Numbered from the stretch's first letter, positions 36,758-47,264 are shown. The stretch is DNA of 64,000 nt from Eretmocerus hayati (GCA_029851415.1 CM056744.1:61093172-61157171); one strand, 5' to 3'. Made by a program: numbers and translations. The notes: generated by a model not told the origin, from the sequence alone.

Positions 36758-37924
36758 ATGAGTGAGAATAAGGAGTTAAGACATACGTTACAAGTTGCTA
36801 TTTCTATTATCCCAGAATTCGATGGAGGCAATAATTTGAGTGTCGACGAATTTTTCGACGAATGCGATGAAGCTATTTCGATAGCGGAGTCGATCCCCGA
36901 AGAAACCCTTGTAAAAATTATAAAAACAAAACTGAGAGGCGAAGCGCGTCGATGTTATATATCTCAACATTTTACCACATACCAAGAGTTCAAAATTTCC
37001 TTGTACAATACTTTTAGAAGTTGCAAATCAATATCAGAATTGATTGGAGAACTGGGACAGCTTTACCAACGAGAAGAAGAGAGCATAATTTCTTTTTCCA
37101 ATAAAATTCGAAAAATTGGACGTCAATTGACGAACGTATCACAGTGCGAAAATATTTTTAACGAGCATTTCCAAAGTTTGGTCGAAAATGTAATGCTAGA
37201 CTCCTTTCTCAACGGACTTTTGCCTAGTATATCAATTTATTTCAAAGTTAAACCAAAAAGCTTTAATGAATCTGTTTCCACAGCTCTTAGATTTGTTCGA
37301 GGTTATAGATCTCCTGTGACCCCACAGCGAAGTGAAATAGTAACTCCCAAAGAATCACGGGACTCAGATCAAGAACTAGATCTAGATACATGCATCGCAC
37401 CTTTGATGTGTGGATCAAAATCAGAGCACATTCATTCATTTTCTACAGAGATAACTCAAGCGGAAGAATTAGAACAAGTGGATGGAAAGGTTCCAATAAA
37501 AATGGATCATTCAAACCTCACACTAGATTCACTACCCCAGGCTAATAAGGCGCACGCCAATTTTTTGCCAACCACTCCCATTGCAGTTCTTGCTACTCAC
37601 GTGAATCATGATTTGATGAAGAGATCAAATCTCTATCCCAGTCCCGCTTTGAGCATGTTGCTATATCGGTTTGAAACCAGTCCATCATTGCAGTTTTTCG
37701 ATCCACAAAACCTTACAATTGTCTACGGTATTACAAGATCCCAATCTCCCAAAACTTATTTGTCTCGAGTTTACCGAAGCTCCCGAACCCGATTTAAGAG
37801 ACTGCTCACCAAACACTTAAGCCTAACGAACGCCTTGACAGGCCTTGACAGATCAGCAACCCTACTGAAAGAGGCCGAGTCGGTGACCGAGACGGTTGAC
37901 CGAGTCGGGGTACGGAGTCGGTGA
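36758..37924 (+). CDS. gag: gag-type protein 1, C-terminus replaced by a foldback insertion
   Basis: From ATG 36,758, residues about 8-185 form a retrotransposon gag domain of the Ty3/gypsy kind. It opens with an IPEFDGGNNLSVDEFFDECD block, then GEARRCYIS, then a long helical stretch QLYQREEESIISFSNKIRK and a conserved LNGLLPSIS segment. Such proteins assemble the capsid-like particle and package element RNA in the cytoplasm. Residues from about 368 on (after 37,860) are encoded by the inserted foldback element, so the natural end is lost. No zinc knuckle is present in what remains. The family is clear; function is doubtful. Confidence 0.75.
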   Translation: MSENKELRHTLQVAISIIPEFDGGNNLSVDEFFDECDEAISIAESIPEETLVKIIKTKLRGEARRCYISQHFTTYQEFKISLYNTFRSCKSISELIGELGQLYQREEESIISFSNKIRKIGRQLTNVSQCENIFNEHFQSLVENVMLDSFLNGLLPSISIYFKVKPKSFNESVSTALRFVRGYRSPVTPQRSEIVTPKESRDSDQELDLDTCIAPLMCGSKSEHIHSFSTEITQAEELEQVDGKVPIKMDHSNLTLDSLPQANKAHANFLPTTPIAVLATHVNHDLMKRSNLYPSPALSMLLYRFETSPSLQFFDPQNLTIVYGITRSQSPKTYLSRVYRSSRTRFKRLLTKHLSLTNALTGLDRSATLLKEAESVTETVDRVGVRSR

Positions 37925-38079
37925 CTGTTTCGGTTTACCGACTCGGTCACTTCGCATGGAATGGTCCCAGATGCCACGAAACGAACAATAAATGATAAAT
38001 TATCGTCAGAGGTTAATAGAAAAATTGAAAAAAAATAGAAAAAAACATGCCCGGCTATTTTCACAATTTTGACGCGCGT

Positions 38080-38155
38080 GGGATTCGAACCTGCAATCTC
38101 TTGCTTACGAGTCCAAGCACATGTGCCCGGGGCCAGCGGGACATGTTACGAGAGA
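38080..38155 (-). other. tRNA-derived segment, left arm
   Basis: The minus strand shows ATTGCAGGTTCGAATCCCAC, a good Pol III B box with T-arm context, preceded by CTCGTAA, the anticodon loop of threonine tRNA (CGU). D-arm and acceptor pairing are missing. The mirror copy is at 38,734-38,809 on the plus strand. Confidence 0.55.
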
Positions 38156-38733
38156 GAGCTTAGTGAGCGTACTTGGAGTGTGACTCATAGGGAGTACCTA
38201 AGATCTGTTCATCATCAGTTTTATCATGAGTTGATCATAAACTCTGGCGCCAGAGCACTGAGTCAAGCCGTAGCTAGGATGGGACTTGGAATATTTCTAG
38301 ATCTGGCTGCTTGACCGAGTCGGTTGACCGAGTCGGTCAACCGAATTCAAATTTTCACGGGGAAGCAACACGCATAGGACTTGGGAATTTCCGAGATTTG
38401 GCTGGTTAACTACCGACACGGTACACCGACTCGGTCAACCGAATCCAAATTTTCACGGGAAAAGTAACACCGAGTCGGTTAACCAGTCAAATTTTGAAAA
38501 TTTTCCTAGTTTTATGCGTGTTGCTTTCCCGCGAAAATTTGAATTCGGTTGACCGACTCGGTCAACCGACTCGGTCAAGCAGCCAGATCTAGAAATATTC
38601 CAAGTCCCATCCTAGCTACGGCTTGACTCAGTGCTCTGGCGCCAGAGTTTATGATCAACTCATGATAAAACTGATGATGAACAGATCTTAGGTACTCCCT
38701 ATGAGTCACACTCCAAGTACGCTCACTAAGCTC

Positions 38734-38809
38734 TCTCTCGTAACATGTCCCGCTGGCCCCGGGCACATGTGCTTGGACTCGTAAGCAAGAGATTGCAGGT
38801 TCGAATCCC
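38734..38809 (+). other. tRNA-derived segment, right arm
   Basis: Mirror image of the left-arm segment, with the same B box and anticodon-loop-like string. The two are divergent, both reading outward from the element centre. Confidence 0.55.
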
Positions 38810-39029
38810 ACGCGCGTCAAAATTGTGAAAATAGCCGGGCATGTTTTTTTCTATTCTTTTTCAATTTTTCTATTAACCTCTGACGATAATTTATCATTTA
38901 TTGTTCGTTTCGTGGCATTTGGGACCATTCCATGCGAAGTGACCGAGTCGGTAAACCGAAACAGTCACCGACTCCGTACACCGACTCGGTCAACCGTCTC
39001 GGTCACCGACTCGGCCTCTTTCAGTAGGG

Positions 39030-39946
39030 AAAGAAGAAGAAAAATTGTTTGAAAAGGAAAAAAAAAAATCTAGGAATACCAAGTATACTATAGTTACTAA
39101 TTATAATTAAATCTTCATTTCCTGAGTGATTCAACCAGATAATTGATAATCGAGCATAGCTAGTAGTTAATGTGTGAATATACTCAAATATACGTGAAAA
39201 TTGAGTCAAAGTGTTATCACTGCTTTGATCATAACTTGTAGAGTGAGTAAGCAAAAGTTTGAAACAAAAAAAAAATGATAATAGTACGTACATAAAACCC
39301 CTTTTAGTGATCGAAACTTGAACACGATTCCACGAAGTATACGAGTGTGATGTTGAAATGACGCTCAGCAACTGAATGGAACCTGCACGAAGAGCTTTCG
39401 ACACTTACGGAATATATAAGATCAAGATAGATACTGGCCCAACCACCAAATATCTGACTGGTGGAATAGCGTTAGAATTCTTGGAATGATTAGATTCGTG
39501 AAAACCCCAACTCGCATTCTATCTGAAACCACGTGGTCACCAGCTTGGTGGATGTGCTCTTTCTCCTGGGGTCTTTATATCATTCCCCCGCCTTGTTAAA
39601 CCACGAAATTAATCATCATTCATGATTAAGACATTTCCCATCCATCTTTCATAACCTAAGAATCGCCGAATTCACCTGATACATTTGCAATATGACAGTG
39701 AACTCATATCACCACATTGAAAACTAGGCACCGGCAGAACTCAACGCACGCCTAGTCATCTGACTCATCTAGACCGCCTGGAATGACTCCTCATAAAAAA
39801 GGAAAGAGAGCACTACCTGACCTCACTCTCTTCCATTTCCAGATTTCGAGACATTTCTAGTTGAGAAACAATAGAAGAGTCATTCCAGTCCCTGCGGTCC
39901 AGACTTCAATCACCGAACACTCAAAAGAATAAGTTAAAAAGAAAAT
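39030..39946. other. non-coding between the two gag-type genes
   Basis: Begins with a purine-rich AAGAAGAAGAAAAA tract after the foldback element, then AT-rich DNA. No believable frame was found on either strand. Confidence 0.5.
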
Positions 39947-40906
39947 ATGGCACATCAAGTTCTCATATTACAAGAGATACTCAAAGAAGTACCGGACTTC
40001 ACGGGGTCGAATATACCTTTGAGTCAATTCATTCATGACTGGGATAAAGCAGAGGAAATATGGATCGACGCCTGTAAAGCTATCTTTGCTCAATCACTGC
40101 TGTCAAAAATTTCTGGAGAAGCCAGAACATCGATCAGTGGTCAGAGATTTGAGTCTGCAAAAGCCATCAAAGAACATTTAAAGAGTCTTTATGCTCTCAA
40201 TAAAACCACGCAACAACTTATGGCCGAAGTCGAACATGAATTTCAACGAGATGAAGAGAGTGCGGCCTCGTTCATCTACAGGATGAGAAAACTAAACAAC
40301 CAGATCAAAGAAGCGAGAAAGATCGAAGTTGGAGAAGATGAGGCTTTCGATGTTGACACTGAGGCCAAAGTATTGGAGTACACGAAGCGAGGTTTGAATT
40401 CTGCAATCACGCAGAAAATATTCCAAGCAAAAACCATGGACGATCTTATTACCAGAACTCGGCGATCAAGGCAACGACGTGCCCCAAGGAACAGTGACTG
40501 CCCTGAAGAAGAACAAGATCGGACCACCGAAAGCTGCAGGGAGACTAGTCATTCAATTGACCTTTGTCTCGGAAGCGCAGAGACCGAAGCTGAAGGCCAC
40601 ATATCATGCCAGCCATGTAAGGAACCGATCCTGGACGTGAAGAATCGAATTATGGCAACATCGGCCAAAATTCCAACCTCAACGATGGGTCCGAGACATG
40701 CCGTGTACCTGGATCCAGGACAGTGTCCCAATGTTTTTCCAGCCGAGACCTGTTTCTACTGCAAGAAACCTGGACATCGCATCGCGGAATGCTGGAAACG
40801 CATTTACAAGAATGCGAAAGCGCAAAGAGATGCTCGAAATATTTCAACATCGAACGGGTCAGAGGCAGTTAGGATCTTATCCTTCCGCACCTCTGCCACC
40901 AATTAA
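39947..40906 (+). CDS. gag: gag-type protein 2 with CCHC zinc knuckle
   Basis: 319 residues from ATG 39,947. Residues about 8-170 repeat the gag domain layout of gag 1 (VPDFTGSNIPLSQFIHDWDKAE, ISGEARTSISG, EFQRDEESAASFIYRMRKL, YTKRGLNSAI) with low but clear similarity. A basic linker (RTRRSRQRRAPR, near residue 170-180) leads to a zinc knuckle, CFYCKKPGHRIAEC, with C269, C272, H277 and C282 (CX2CX4HX4C), which binds element RNA. The frame is intact and ends 21 residues after the last of several basic residues that follow the knuckle. No protease or polymerase follows in any frame. It could be the working gag of this element or a captured second gag. Confidence 0.82.
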   Translation: MAHQVLILQEILKEVPDFTGSNIPLSQFIHDWDKAEEIWIDACKAIFAQSLLSKISGEARTSISGQRFESAKAIKEHLKSLYALNKTTQQLMAEVEHEFQRDEESAASFIYRMRKLNNQIKEARKIEVGEDEAFDVDTEAKVLEYTKRGLNSAITQKIFQAKTMDDLITRTRRSRQRRAPRNSDCPEEEQDRTTESCRETSHSIDLCLGSAETEAEGHISCQPCKEPILDVKNRIMATSAKIPTSTMGPRHAVYLDPGQCPNVFPAETCFYCKKPGHRIAECWKRIYKNAKAQRDARNISTSNGSEAVRILSFRTSATN

Positions 40907-41850
40907 AACACTCATCCACACCATTAAGTTCTCGTCCCATCATTACACAACACACAGTCGATAGGTATTGAACAGCCAGTGACGGACCAAAATTCAATTT
41001 TAACTTACAAAGGAATGACGTCCACAAAGGCGTAGAAATACTCCCATTGTACACAATCCAGTCATTCATCAGCCAAAAGATTGGAAAAAAAATTCACGAA
41101 TAACATAGATTAAGAAATCATAGAACTATCAAAATTAATCTTGATATTCCCCCTATTTTCAGGTACGTGCAGCCCCTTAAATTGAATTGATCTTTTGGTT
41201 AGTCGTGACTCAGTTTAGAACCCAAGACCTCATATGGCTTCGGAAAGGGTTGTGTATTTTTCATGCAGTAAACATGTTGGCACAGAAAGACTTAGTATAC
41301 TAAATAAATATTCGAACCAATTGCTACAACCACGTCCTTGCCGATCTTTGGAAATACAAAAAAAACTCTTGATTTTCCTTACAAGTTTTTTTTTCAACTA
41401 CCATGTTGAAAACCTGAAGCGAATTTCTTAAAAAAACATTTCAAAATCACTACGAGTCACGACTAACCCTGTAAGGTATAGTAATTGACAGCTCAGGGAC
41501 AATGCCCAATGCACCCCAATCGTTTTGAGCAAGTAAACTAGAAACTACCCATAACTCCAGTAACCACGTTCGACCTCATTTTAACCATATAACTTTTGAA
41601 AAAAAAAAGGGTTAAAGCTCGTAAAGAAAAAAATTTTCCTCTATCTATCCCTTGAAGAAGGGTTATGGAAATAGATAAAATTATTCATACTGCCACCATA
41701 TCATCTAAATCGTATTCGTTTCATTTCATTGTGACAAATATGAATGAATATGAACTAAAGTCCTTTGAACAGTCTGTTACAGAAACATGGAATGATTAAT
41801 CATTTATCACGAGCTCTCCTATTCCCCAAGAAAAAAAAAAAACATTGGCG
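40907..41850. other. non-coding, nothing recognised
   Basis: AT-rich sequence downstream of gag 2. No protease, polymerase or integrase motif was found in the six frames. Confidence 0.5.
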
Positions 41851-42560
41851 ATGATAGTTACCCTGGCTACGATGTTGGCTGTTGGTCCCAATTTCTACCA
41901 TGAGGTTAATCGAGTACGTTTGGCGCCCCTGCTTTTCGAATGTACTAAATTTATCCCGATCGAACGTGAACGAGCCTGATATTGCCAACGATGACAACAA
42001 AACCAGCGACGTCTAGTTACAACTACCCAATTCCACGAATTTTTTTCGAAATCGTAGCTGTGCAATACAAGGCAGAAAATACCCTTAATATATCCAGCTG
42101 CGGTACGTCCAATAGCATCTCAGCCGTATACACTGCAGCAGTAACAAACACGGATTGAATTGGATCCACAAAATATGTTATAATGTGCGCCGTACTGGAA
42201 TTTCAGTGTTTTCTGGCCCTTGAATCATCAGCGGACTAAAATTGATAAAAATCCGACCGAACAGGTTGTTTGATTGCGGAACGTGATTATGACTATCGCT
42301 CTAACGGTATTAAACGCAAATTTTTGAATGATAAAAACCAGATTATACTAGAGTCCGGAACAGCACACCCTTCAACTGATGGAAATTGCCTGAACATGAC
42401 GGGAGGGTGTTCGATTTGGAAACCCCTTTCTCACGATTCGTGCGATTTCAATCATTATAGTGTAGTTAATATTAAGATAATGGTAGATATTAGAATAGAA
42501 GAAGATTTATATTTCATATCCCGAGTGTCTGGCTTTTGGCCCCGTCCCGGCTTATATTGA
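41851..42560 (+). pseudogene. possible glycoprotein (envelope-like) remnant, broken
   Basis: ATG 41,851 opens a 42-codon frame with a hydrophobic start resembling a signal peptide and stops at 41,977. Further open segments follow in other frames (to about 42,160, and about 42,246-42,560). The last contains cysteines and potential N-glycosylation sites (GNCLNMTGGC, SIWKPLSHDSC), a look typical of secreted or viral-type surface proteins. Its position downstream of gag and just before the 3' LTR is where env genes of insect LTR elements sit. At least two frame breaks are present. Identification is tentative. Confidence 0.35.
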
Positions 42561-43880
42561 AATGGGAAATGCGGAAACTATTCACCAAGTGACTCCTTCA
42601 TTGATAATGTACCCCACTTAATGGCTGAGGCATCTATACCACCTGAGCACACCGCCGCGCGAACGGAGCATCCCCGAATAATTATCTCTAAACGCGAAAG
42701 AGATGTGAGGTTCCGCGAATACACTCTGAGAGATGGATAGAGTCGCAATTCAGGCTATGGAGAGACAACGTGCCGACCAGTCGACGCAACTTCCAACGGT
42801 TGATACTTAAAAACGCTCTTTCGATCGTTACGTCATCCCCAGATGAACTCCCCAACAACTTGATAAAAAGACTAGTTTCCAGAACAATTTCCCATATTAT
42901 AGAATGCACTCTCCAAAACCAAACATAGTGCTATATGCTACGCCGAACTTCAGGTGACCGTTAACAATCAAACTTCGTTTCACCATTCAAAAATACATGG
43001 CATTTGTGAGAATAGATGGATTGAAACATCACGTAACACACTTCCATGTGCTACTTCGTGGAAGTCGAGTGGTATGAGATCACGCCACCGCTCAATGAAG
43101 CCAATATCCTGAAGGTTATCGTTCACTCACAATACCAAAGTGTGTGAGTCCGAGAGCCCTCGCAAATCCGGAGTTGAAACTACTGGAGACCCAAACCACC
43201 TCGGAAAAGGCTCACGTTCCCACCCAAAAAGCCCCCTAATTGATCTGGACAGAGAAATGCACAAACAACAATAATTTAACTCTCGGTGTAGGGTTTTCAA
43301 GCTACTCAATGAAAATACTATCTCGGATCGACACCTCAATGCAAACTTGTATCGTTTTTGAACTTTGACACTGCTGAGATCCAGTTCACTGCGATCTATC
43401 ACGCTAAGCACCTCCAATGGAGTGATAAGAACTTTTCCTTGATGGAATACTCTCCAGTCGGTTGTCGGCCAGTCACTCCACTTGTCAAGAACCGTTTCGA
43501 GTTCCTCGGCTTGTTATCTACCAGTACCTTGCCGAAAACCGCCAGGACCTATAAGAACCAATCTTAACTCCAACCTCGGGCCAACCCTCTGCCCGTAACC
43601 AAATCTACCGAACTCTGTTCATTCCACCCGACCATAAGGTCGGCAGAGTATCTACTTGCAGCTCCGAGCATACGAACATTTCTCCCAAATTTCCCCAACG
43701 CTATTCGTACTTCTGTGGTCCCAAACACATATTTTGACGCTCCATTTCCCGCTCGATGACACATCCCAGATCAGTAATTCTTCCCTAACAACCTCATCCC
43801 GGGGATCGGTAACCTCGTTAGGAGCCGAGGTAGACGTTTTCGCTTGTTTAATTACATTAACCAGACGAAAACGTTTTAAG
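42561..43880. other. 3' internal region of the LTR element, unassigned
   Basis: Several frames of 66-96 codons lie on both strands without recognisable domains. No polymerase or integrase motif was seen. Confidence 0.5.
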
Positions 43881-43888
43881 TCGTGGGG
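43881..43888 (+). promoter_or_regulatory. weak polypurine tract
   Basis: The bases directly before the 3' LTR read TCGTGGGG, ending in four G. This is a short plus-strand primer candidate, weaker than the usual long purine run. Confidence 0.4.
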
Positions 43889-45532
43889 TGTGACGTCCGT
43901 GACAGTCACGTACGTCTTTCGGGTTTGATTATCTGCTTGCCCTCATGCAAGTCCTCGGAAGTGCGCGGGAGCGAGCAGACGACAACGTGGCTACGAGGCG
44001 CGACGATTTCCATCTTTCTCGCGATCATAGCTCGATGGTATAAATCCTCCTCTCGGGTAGGAAGGGAGACCGCGTGTTTCTGTGGGATGCCCCTCTCGCG
44101 CTGTAGTGTGCCCCTTTCTTGCTCCGATTCTCCATCAATTTCGAAACAGCGATAGATGACTCGTCATCTGAAGAACATTTGCCTATTTTTCGAACCAATG
44201 TTGCCGCAATATTTGAACAAGAACAATAAGAAAACTAGTTGCTAGGCGGAATTTCGGAGCAAGCAGGAAAATATGTTCAACATTTCGACTCGATGTCGAA
44301 ATTCATCGAGGTCATACTTTGAAAATAGTTAAGGCCTATAGCTCGATTACGAAATTACTGAGTCGTATTGCATTAATTTTAAACAAGACAAAACTATTGG
44401 AATATTGTTAATGTATAAAAGAGATAATTCAATAGGATTCGAGTCCAAGACTATTGATTTCATTATAATTAATTTGAGAAATCAAATCTAACGGTTTCTC
44501 GGAACAGTATAAAACCTGAGAATGAACATTTTATCTCACGGCGCAATAAGACAAATCCCAAATAACCAATATTTCCCCGAATAGTTTTAAGATGAATATT
44601 TAGTATTTATGTTTCATATCATGTATGCAAGTGCACATACTTCTACTTAATTTTTGTACTTCATAGGTTATGGTGCGTGTATAATGTGTGCGCGCAAGTA
44701 GTGATTTTCATCTATATATAACCCATTAATTCATATAGTGCATATAAGCTGAATAACAGAAAAATATCTAAAAACTGAGTACTCGGATGAAAACCGTATC
44801 TGTCGCGCTATCTAGTTTTGGTATCTGAAACCTTAGAATTGACGATTATTGATCGACTGAACACCTAGATCATGTACTCAAGCGTTTGCGCGGCTCGATC
44901 AACGAGTTAAGCGCGCGTGGACTTGAACTTATCGGCCTGCGGGAGGAGAGTCAGCCACTCAGAGAGCCCAATTTCCCTCCGAAAAGTAGGCCCATTGTTA
45001 ACCCTATGCACCGCAGAAGGGGGCATGAAATTCGTTCCTTTAAATTCGACTGCGTGGGCGAGCTCTTCCTCTTCTCTCCCGGATCCCGAAATCGGCTACA
45101 GCTTCTTCTGAGTGGTTACTATCCTGCGCGGCCGTGCCACGCTGTACCCCCAAGAACTTTGAATATAAAAAGTAAGTCTCAAAAATCATTATTCAGTTAT
45201 TTCATTACCCAAAAATAATTACCTGAATCTACACTACACATATATAATATTAGTGATAATCGAATACTTAGATAGGGAACCTTGCCTCAGGGGATTAGCC
45301 CCAGAAGGCTGGTGCCAACCCGCTTGGACTCGAGCATAGTGCTCGATAAGTTCAGGTGGGCAATGGGAAGATAGAAAGATCATTTCTCGTAAGTGTCCAA
45401 AAGGATTACACGCACAACTCATCATCAAAGGTGGACATTTTTTTTGCAATACGCGCCCCGAGCTAGTGGACGAAAGTCCAGGCTCAAAAACTAATTACAT
45501 ATATTTATAGTAGCATCACCACCTACTTCACA
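43889..45532 (+). repeat. 3' LTR of the giant element
   Basis: Same length as the 5' LTR (1,644 bp), differing at 44,659, 45,039 and 45,207 as far as I can see by eye. It is followed by TGTG and then by the right part of repeat B. Confidence 0.93.
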
Positions 45533-46065
45533 TGTGTATGTATTTTGTTTTCTATGTCTCAGCACAACTCCTCACCGTTTCCACCAATCCCCTTCAAATT
45601 CTACACACATATTTGGTGTCATCTGTAGATGGGAACGGTACAATTTTAGCACCCCACGACCATTATTCCCTGGATTATGAAATTTTCCCTGAAAATTTCT
45701 GATTTCTCCATATCTTAAAAACTATTCATAAATTTTCCTCCTGCTCTGAAAAAATGAGTCCTTCTCTATAAAGTTTCTTTGAGGTGCTGAATCAGTTGGT
45801 TGATACACAATTTTGATTTCTTCCCACTTTATTCTAGCTCCCCTGTACTCCTTCTTACACTGGTCTCTAAGACCATGATGATGACATTTTAACAAAATTT
45901 CGTATCAACCAATCGATTCAGCTTCTCAAAAAACATAAAAAATTACTTCTCTGGAAAATTCTTCAAGTAGGACGAAGAATTTCAAATCATTTTTGAAATA
46001 TGCTTTCCCAATAAAAATTGAAAATTTGTCATAAAAAAGTTTATAAGTCAAAAGATACGCTGCTA
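45533..46065 (+). repeat. repeat B, right part, cut by the LTR element
   Basis: Matches 16,830-17,350 (for example CTCCTCACCGTTTCCACCAA, TTTGGTGTCATCTGTAGATG, CGACCATTATTCCCTGGATT). Similarity is lost after TCATAAGTC-AAAA-TAC near 46,065. Confidence 0.9.
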
Positions 46066-46988
46066 AAAGATAAGCAGAATGCTTTCTCAAATCAAGTTTA
46101 TGAAATCAACTATTCATCTATCGATTATCTGAAATTCGAAATATTATAATTATTATTATTATTTACAATAATTAAGCCCCGGGCAGGATCCCGTCCGTCT
46201 GGATCCCCCCGAGCAGGGCTGCCAACGTAAAATCGTGAGCAGGGTTGCCAACTTGACGGGAAAAAATATGAGTTGATATTATGAGAGCGACAATAGACCT
46301 TATGTGTCGCGAGTATCTAAGTACTTATCATCTAAAATCATCTAAGATCATCTAAGATCATCTAGGATCATCTTAAAGTTATCTTTTGATTACCTTTTCA
46401 TCTTCTGGTTATCTCATGGTTATCTTTGAGTTATTTCATCGTTCTTTGATTATCTCTACTTTGCTTGTTCGGTTGTTTTTATTTTCTCGAGTAATTTTTC
46501 GATACATTTTCATTTTTCAAGTATATTAAGTGGGAGTAATTCATTTTCTATGTACTGTGCAATTTTTTAGGGATGGTATTATTCAATCGTGAGAAACTGA
46601 TCTTTTTGAAATTTTTGAATGAGTTAGTCGTTTTTTGATGATCTTTCTTCCATTATTCAGTTAAACATTTATTATCATATTTTTCAATGTTTAGCTAATA
46701 TTTCAATAAAATCCTTTTCTCCGTCTATCATGCAAATTTCCAGAGTTGTTATTGTTCGGCTAAGAGAAACTGACGATTTTTGAATGGAAATTTTAGTGAT
46801 TCTACTATGAAAATAGTTGATTATTGAATATTTTTTCAACTATGTATTGAATACTGATTAAAGAATTCGTTAATTATCTGGAACGATTTTATTAATGAAT
46901 TTGAATAAAACTTCTATTGTTGCAAAATGGAAATTGTTAGATTTTTTGTTATACTGATTTGATTGTGTTATCATGTTGCGTGTGAAGT
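46066..46988. repeat. AT-rich flank with ATCATCTAAG-type short repeats
   Basis: ATCATCTAAG-like decamers are tandem at about 46,328-46,375, followed by TTATCTTT/CATCTTTT variants to about 46,445. A related block preceded by GTCGCG(A/T)GTATCT lies at 60,300-60,480, so the ~14 kb between them has direct repeats at both ends. Non-coding. Two near-identical GCAGGG(C/T)TGCCAAC strings lie at 46,212 and 46,242. Confidence 0.6.
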
Positions 46989-47086
46989 GTTGATGAATTT
47001 GTTTTGGATTCTTCGCTTCGGTCGCTCTCAGCGAAGTTAATTACTCTTGAGCCATGGCCTGGGCGAGTCAGCGCAACGTCATCAAC
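46989..47086 (+). ncRNA. candidate structured RNA, copy 1
   Basis: A 98-nt unit can close with an 8-bp outer stem (GTTGATGA with TCATCAAC). Inside lie a 7-bp hairpin CTTCGCT/AGCGAAG (47,011-47,036) with a 12-nt loop and a second short stem ACTC/GAGT (47,043-47,068), giving a three-way layout. A second copy lies 175 bp downstream with compensatory change in hairpin 1. Strand is chosen by convention. The family is not recognised. Confidence 0.4.
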
Positions 47087-47165
47087 AGTGTAAAGTGAGT
47101 TTCTTAGTAGTAACAGTTGTAATCAGATGTTTGTATCATGATCTATTTATGTGATGAGTGTAGGG

Positions 47166-47264
47166 TTGATGAGTTTGTTTTGGATTTTCCGCTCCGGTCG
47201 CTCTCAGCGGAGTTAGTCACTCTTGATCCATGGCCTAGGCGAGTCACCGCAAGGTTCTCATCAG
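47166..47264 (+). ncRNA. candidate structured RNA, copy 2
   Basis: Aligned with copy 1, it keeps the outer stem (TGATGAG with CTCATCA) and the ACTC/GAGT stem. Hairpin 1 becomes TTCCGCT/AGCGGAG, so a U-A pair is replaced by C-G and a C-G pair by U-G. Loop GGTCGCTCTC and the CCATGGCCT segment are unchanged. The pattern fits selection on structure, though two copies are few. Confidence 0.4.

Larger units (their letters stand above)
37860..39029. mobile_element. foldback element interrupting gag 1, 1,170 bp
   Basis: The termini CCCTACTGAAAGAGGCCGAG and complement lie at 37,860 and 39,029; every matched pair sums to 76,889, and arms of ~470 bp are almost identical. Multiple GACCGAGTCGGT-type palindromic strings fill the arm ends and centre. 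Each arm holds a tRNA-derived segment and an identical 81-codon mirror frame (38,069-38,314 plus; 38,575-38,820 minus) that is a by-product of the repeat. A target duplication could not be fixed (AA at most). Confidence 0.9.
21297..45532 (+). mobile_element. giant non-autonomous LTR retrotransposon, 24.2 kb
   Basis: Two direct 1,644-bp terminal repeats enclose 20.9 kb. The whole unit interrupts repeat B and is flanked by TGTG (21,293-21,296 and 45,533-45,536), a 4-bp duplication as is usual for Ty3/gypsy-type insect elements. A primer-binding-site-like sequence follows the left LTR and a G-run precedes the right one. The interior has two gag-type frames, a satellite array, tandem repeats and nested foldback insertions. 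No protease, reverse transcriptase, RNase H or integrase frame is visible in any reading frame. Three LTR mismatches imply recent insertion. Mobility would need enzymes supplied in trans. Confidence 0.88.

Noticed and set aside
37860..39029. Conserved 81-codon protein encoded twice
   Set aside because: The two frames are mirror copies produced by the foldback arms and contain the tRNA-like segment. Not a gene pair.
22941..43888. Integration of a 22-kb circle by single crossover between two copies of a 1.6-kb repeat
   Set aside because: This topology fits the split B repeat, but TGTGA/TCACA ends, a PBS-like sequence, a 4-bp duplication and gag genes make an LTR element far simpler.
36758..43888. 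Hidden polymerase gene in the giant LTR element
   Set aside because: I looked for YxDD-type, protease DTG/DSG and integrase HHCC patterns in open stretches downstream of both gag genes and saw none. A profile search could still find a highly decayed one.
46989..47264. Hammerhead ribozyme or C/D-box snoRNA
   Set aside because: TGATGA is present, but the GAAA core and cleavage triplet of a hammerhead and the CUGA D box of a snoRNA are missing in both copies.
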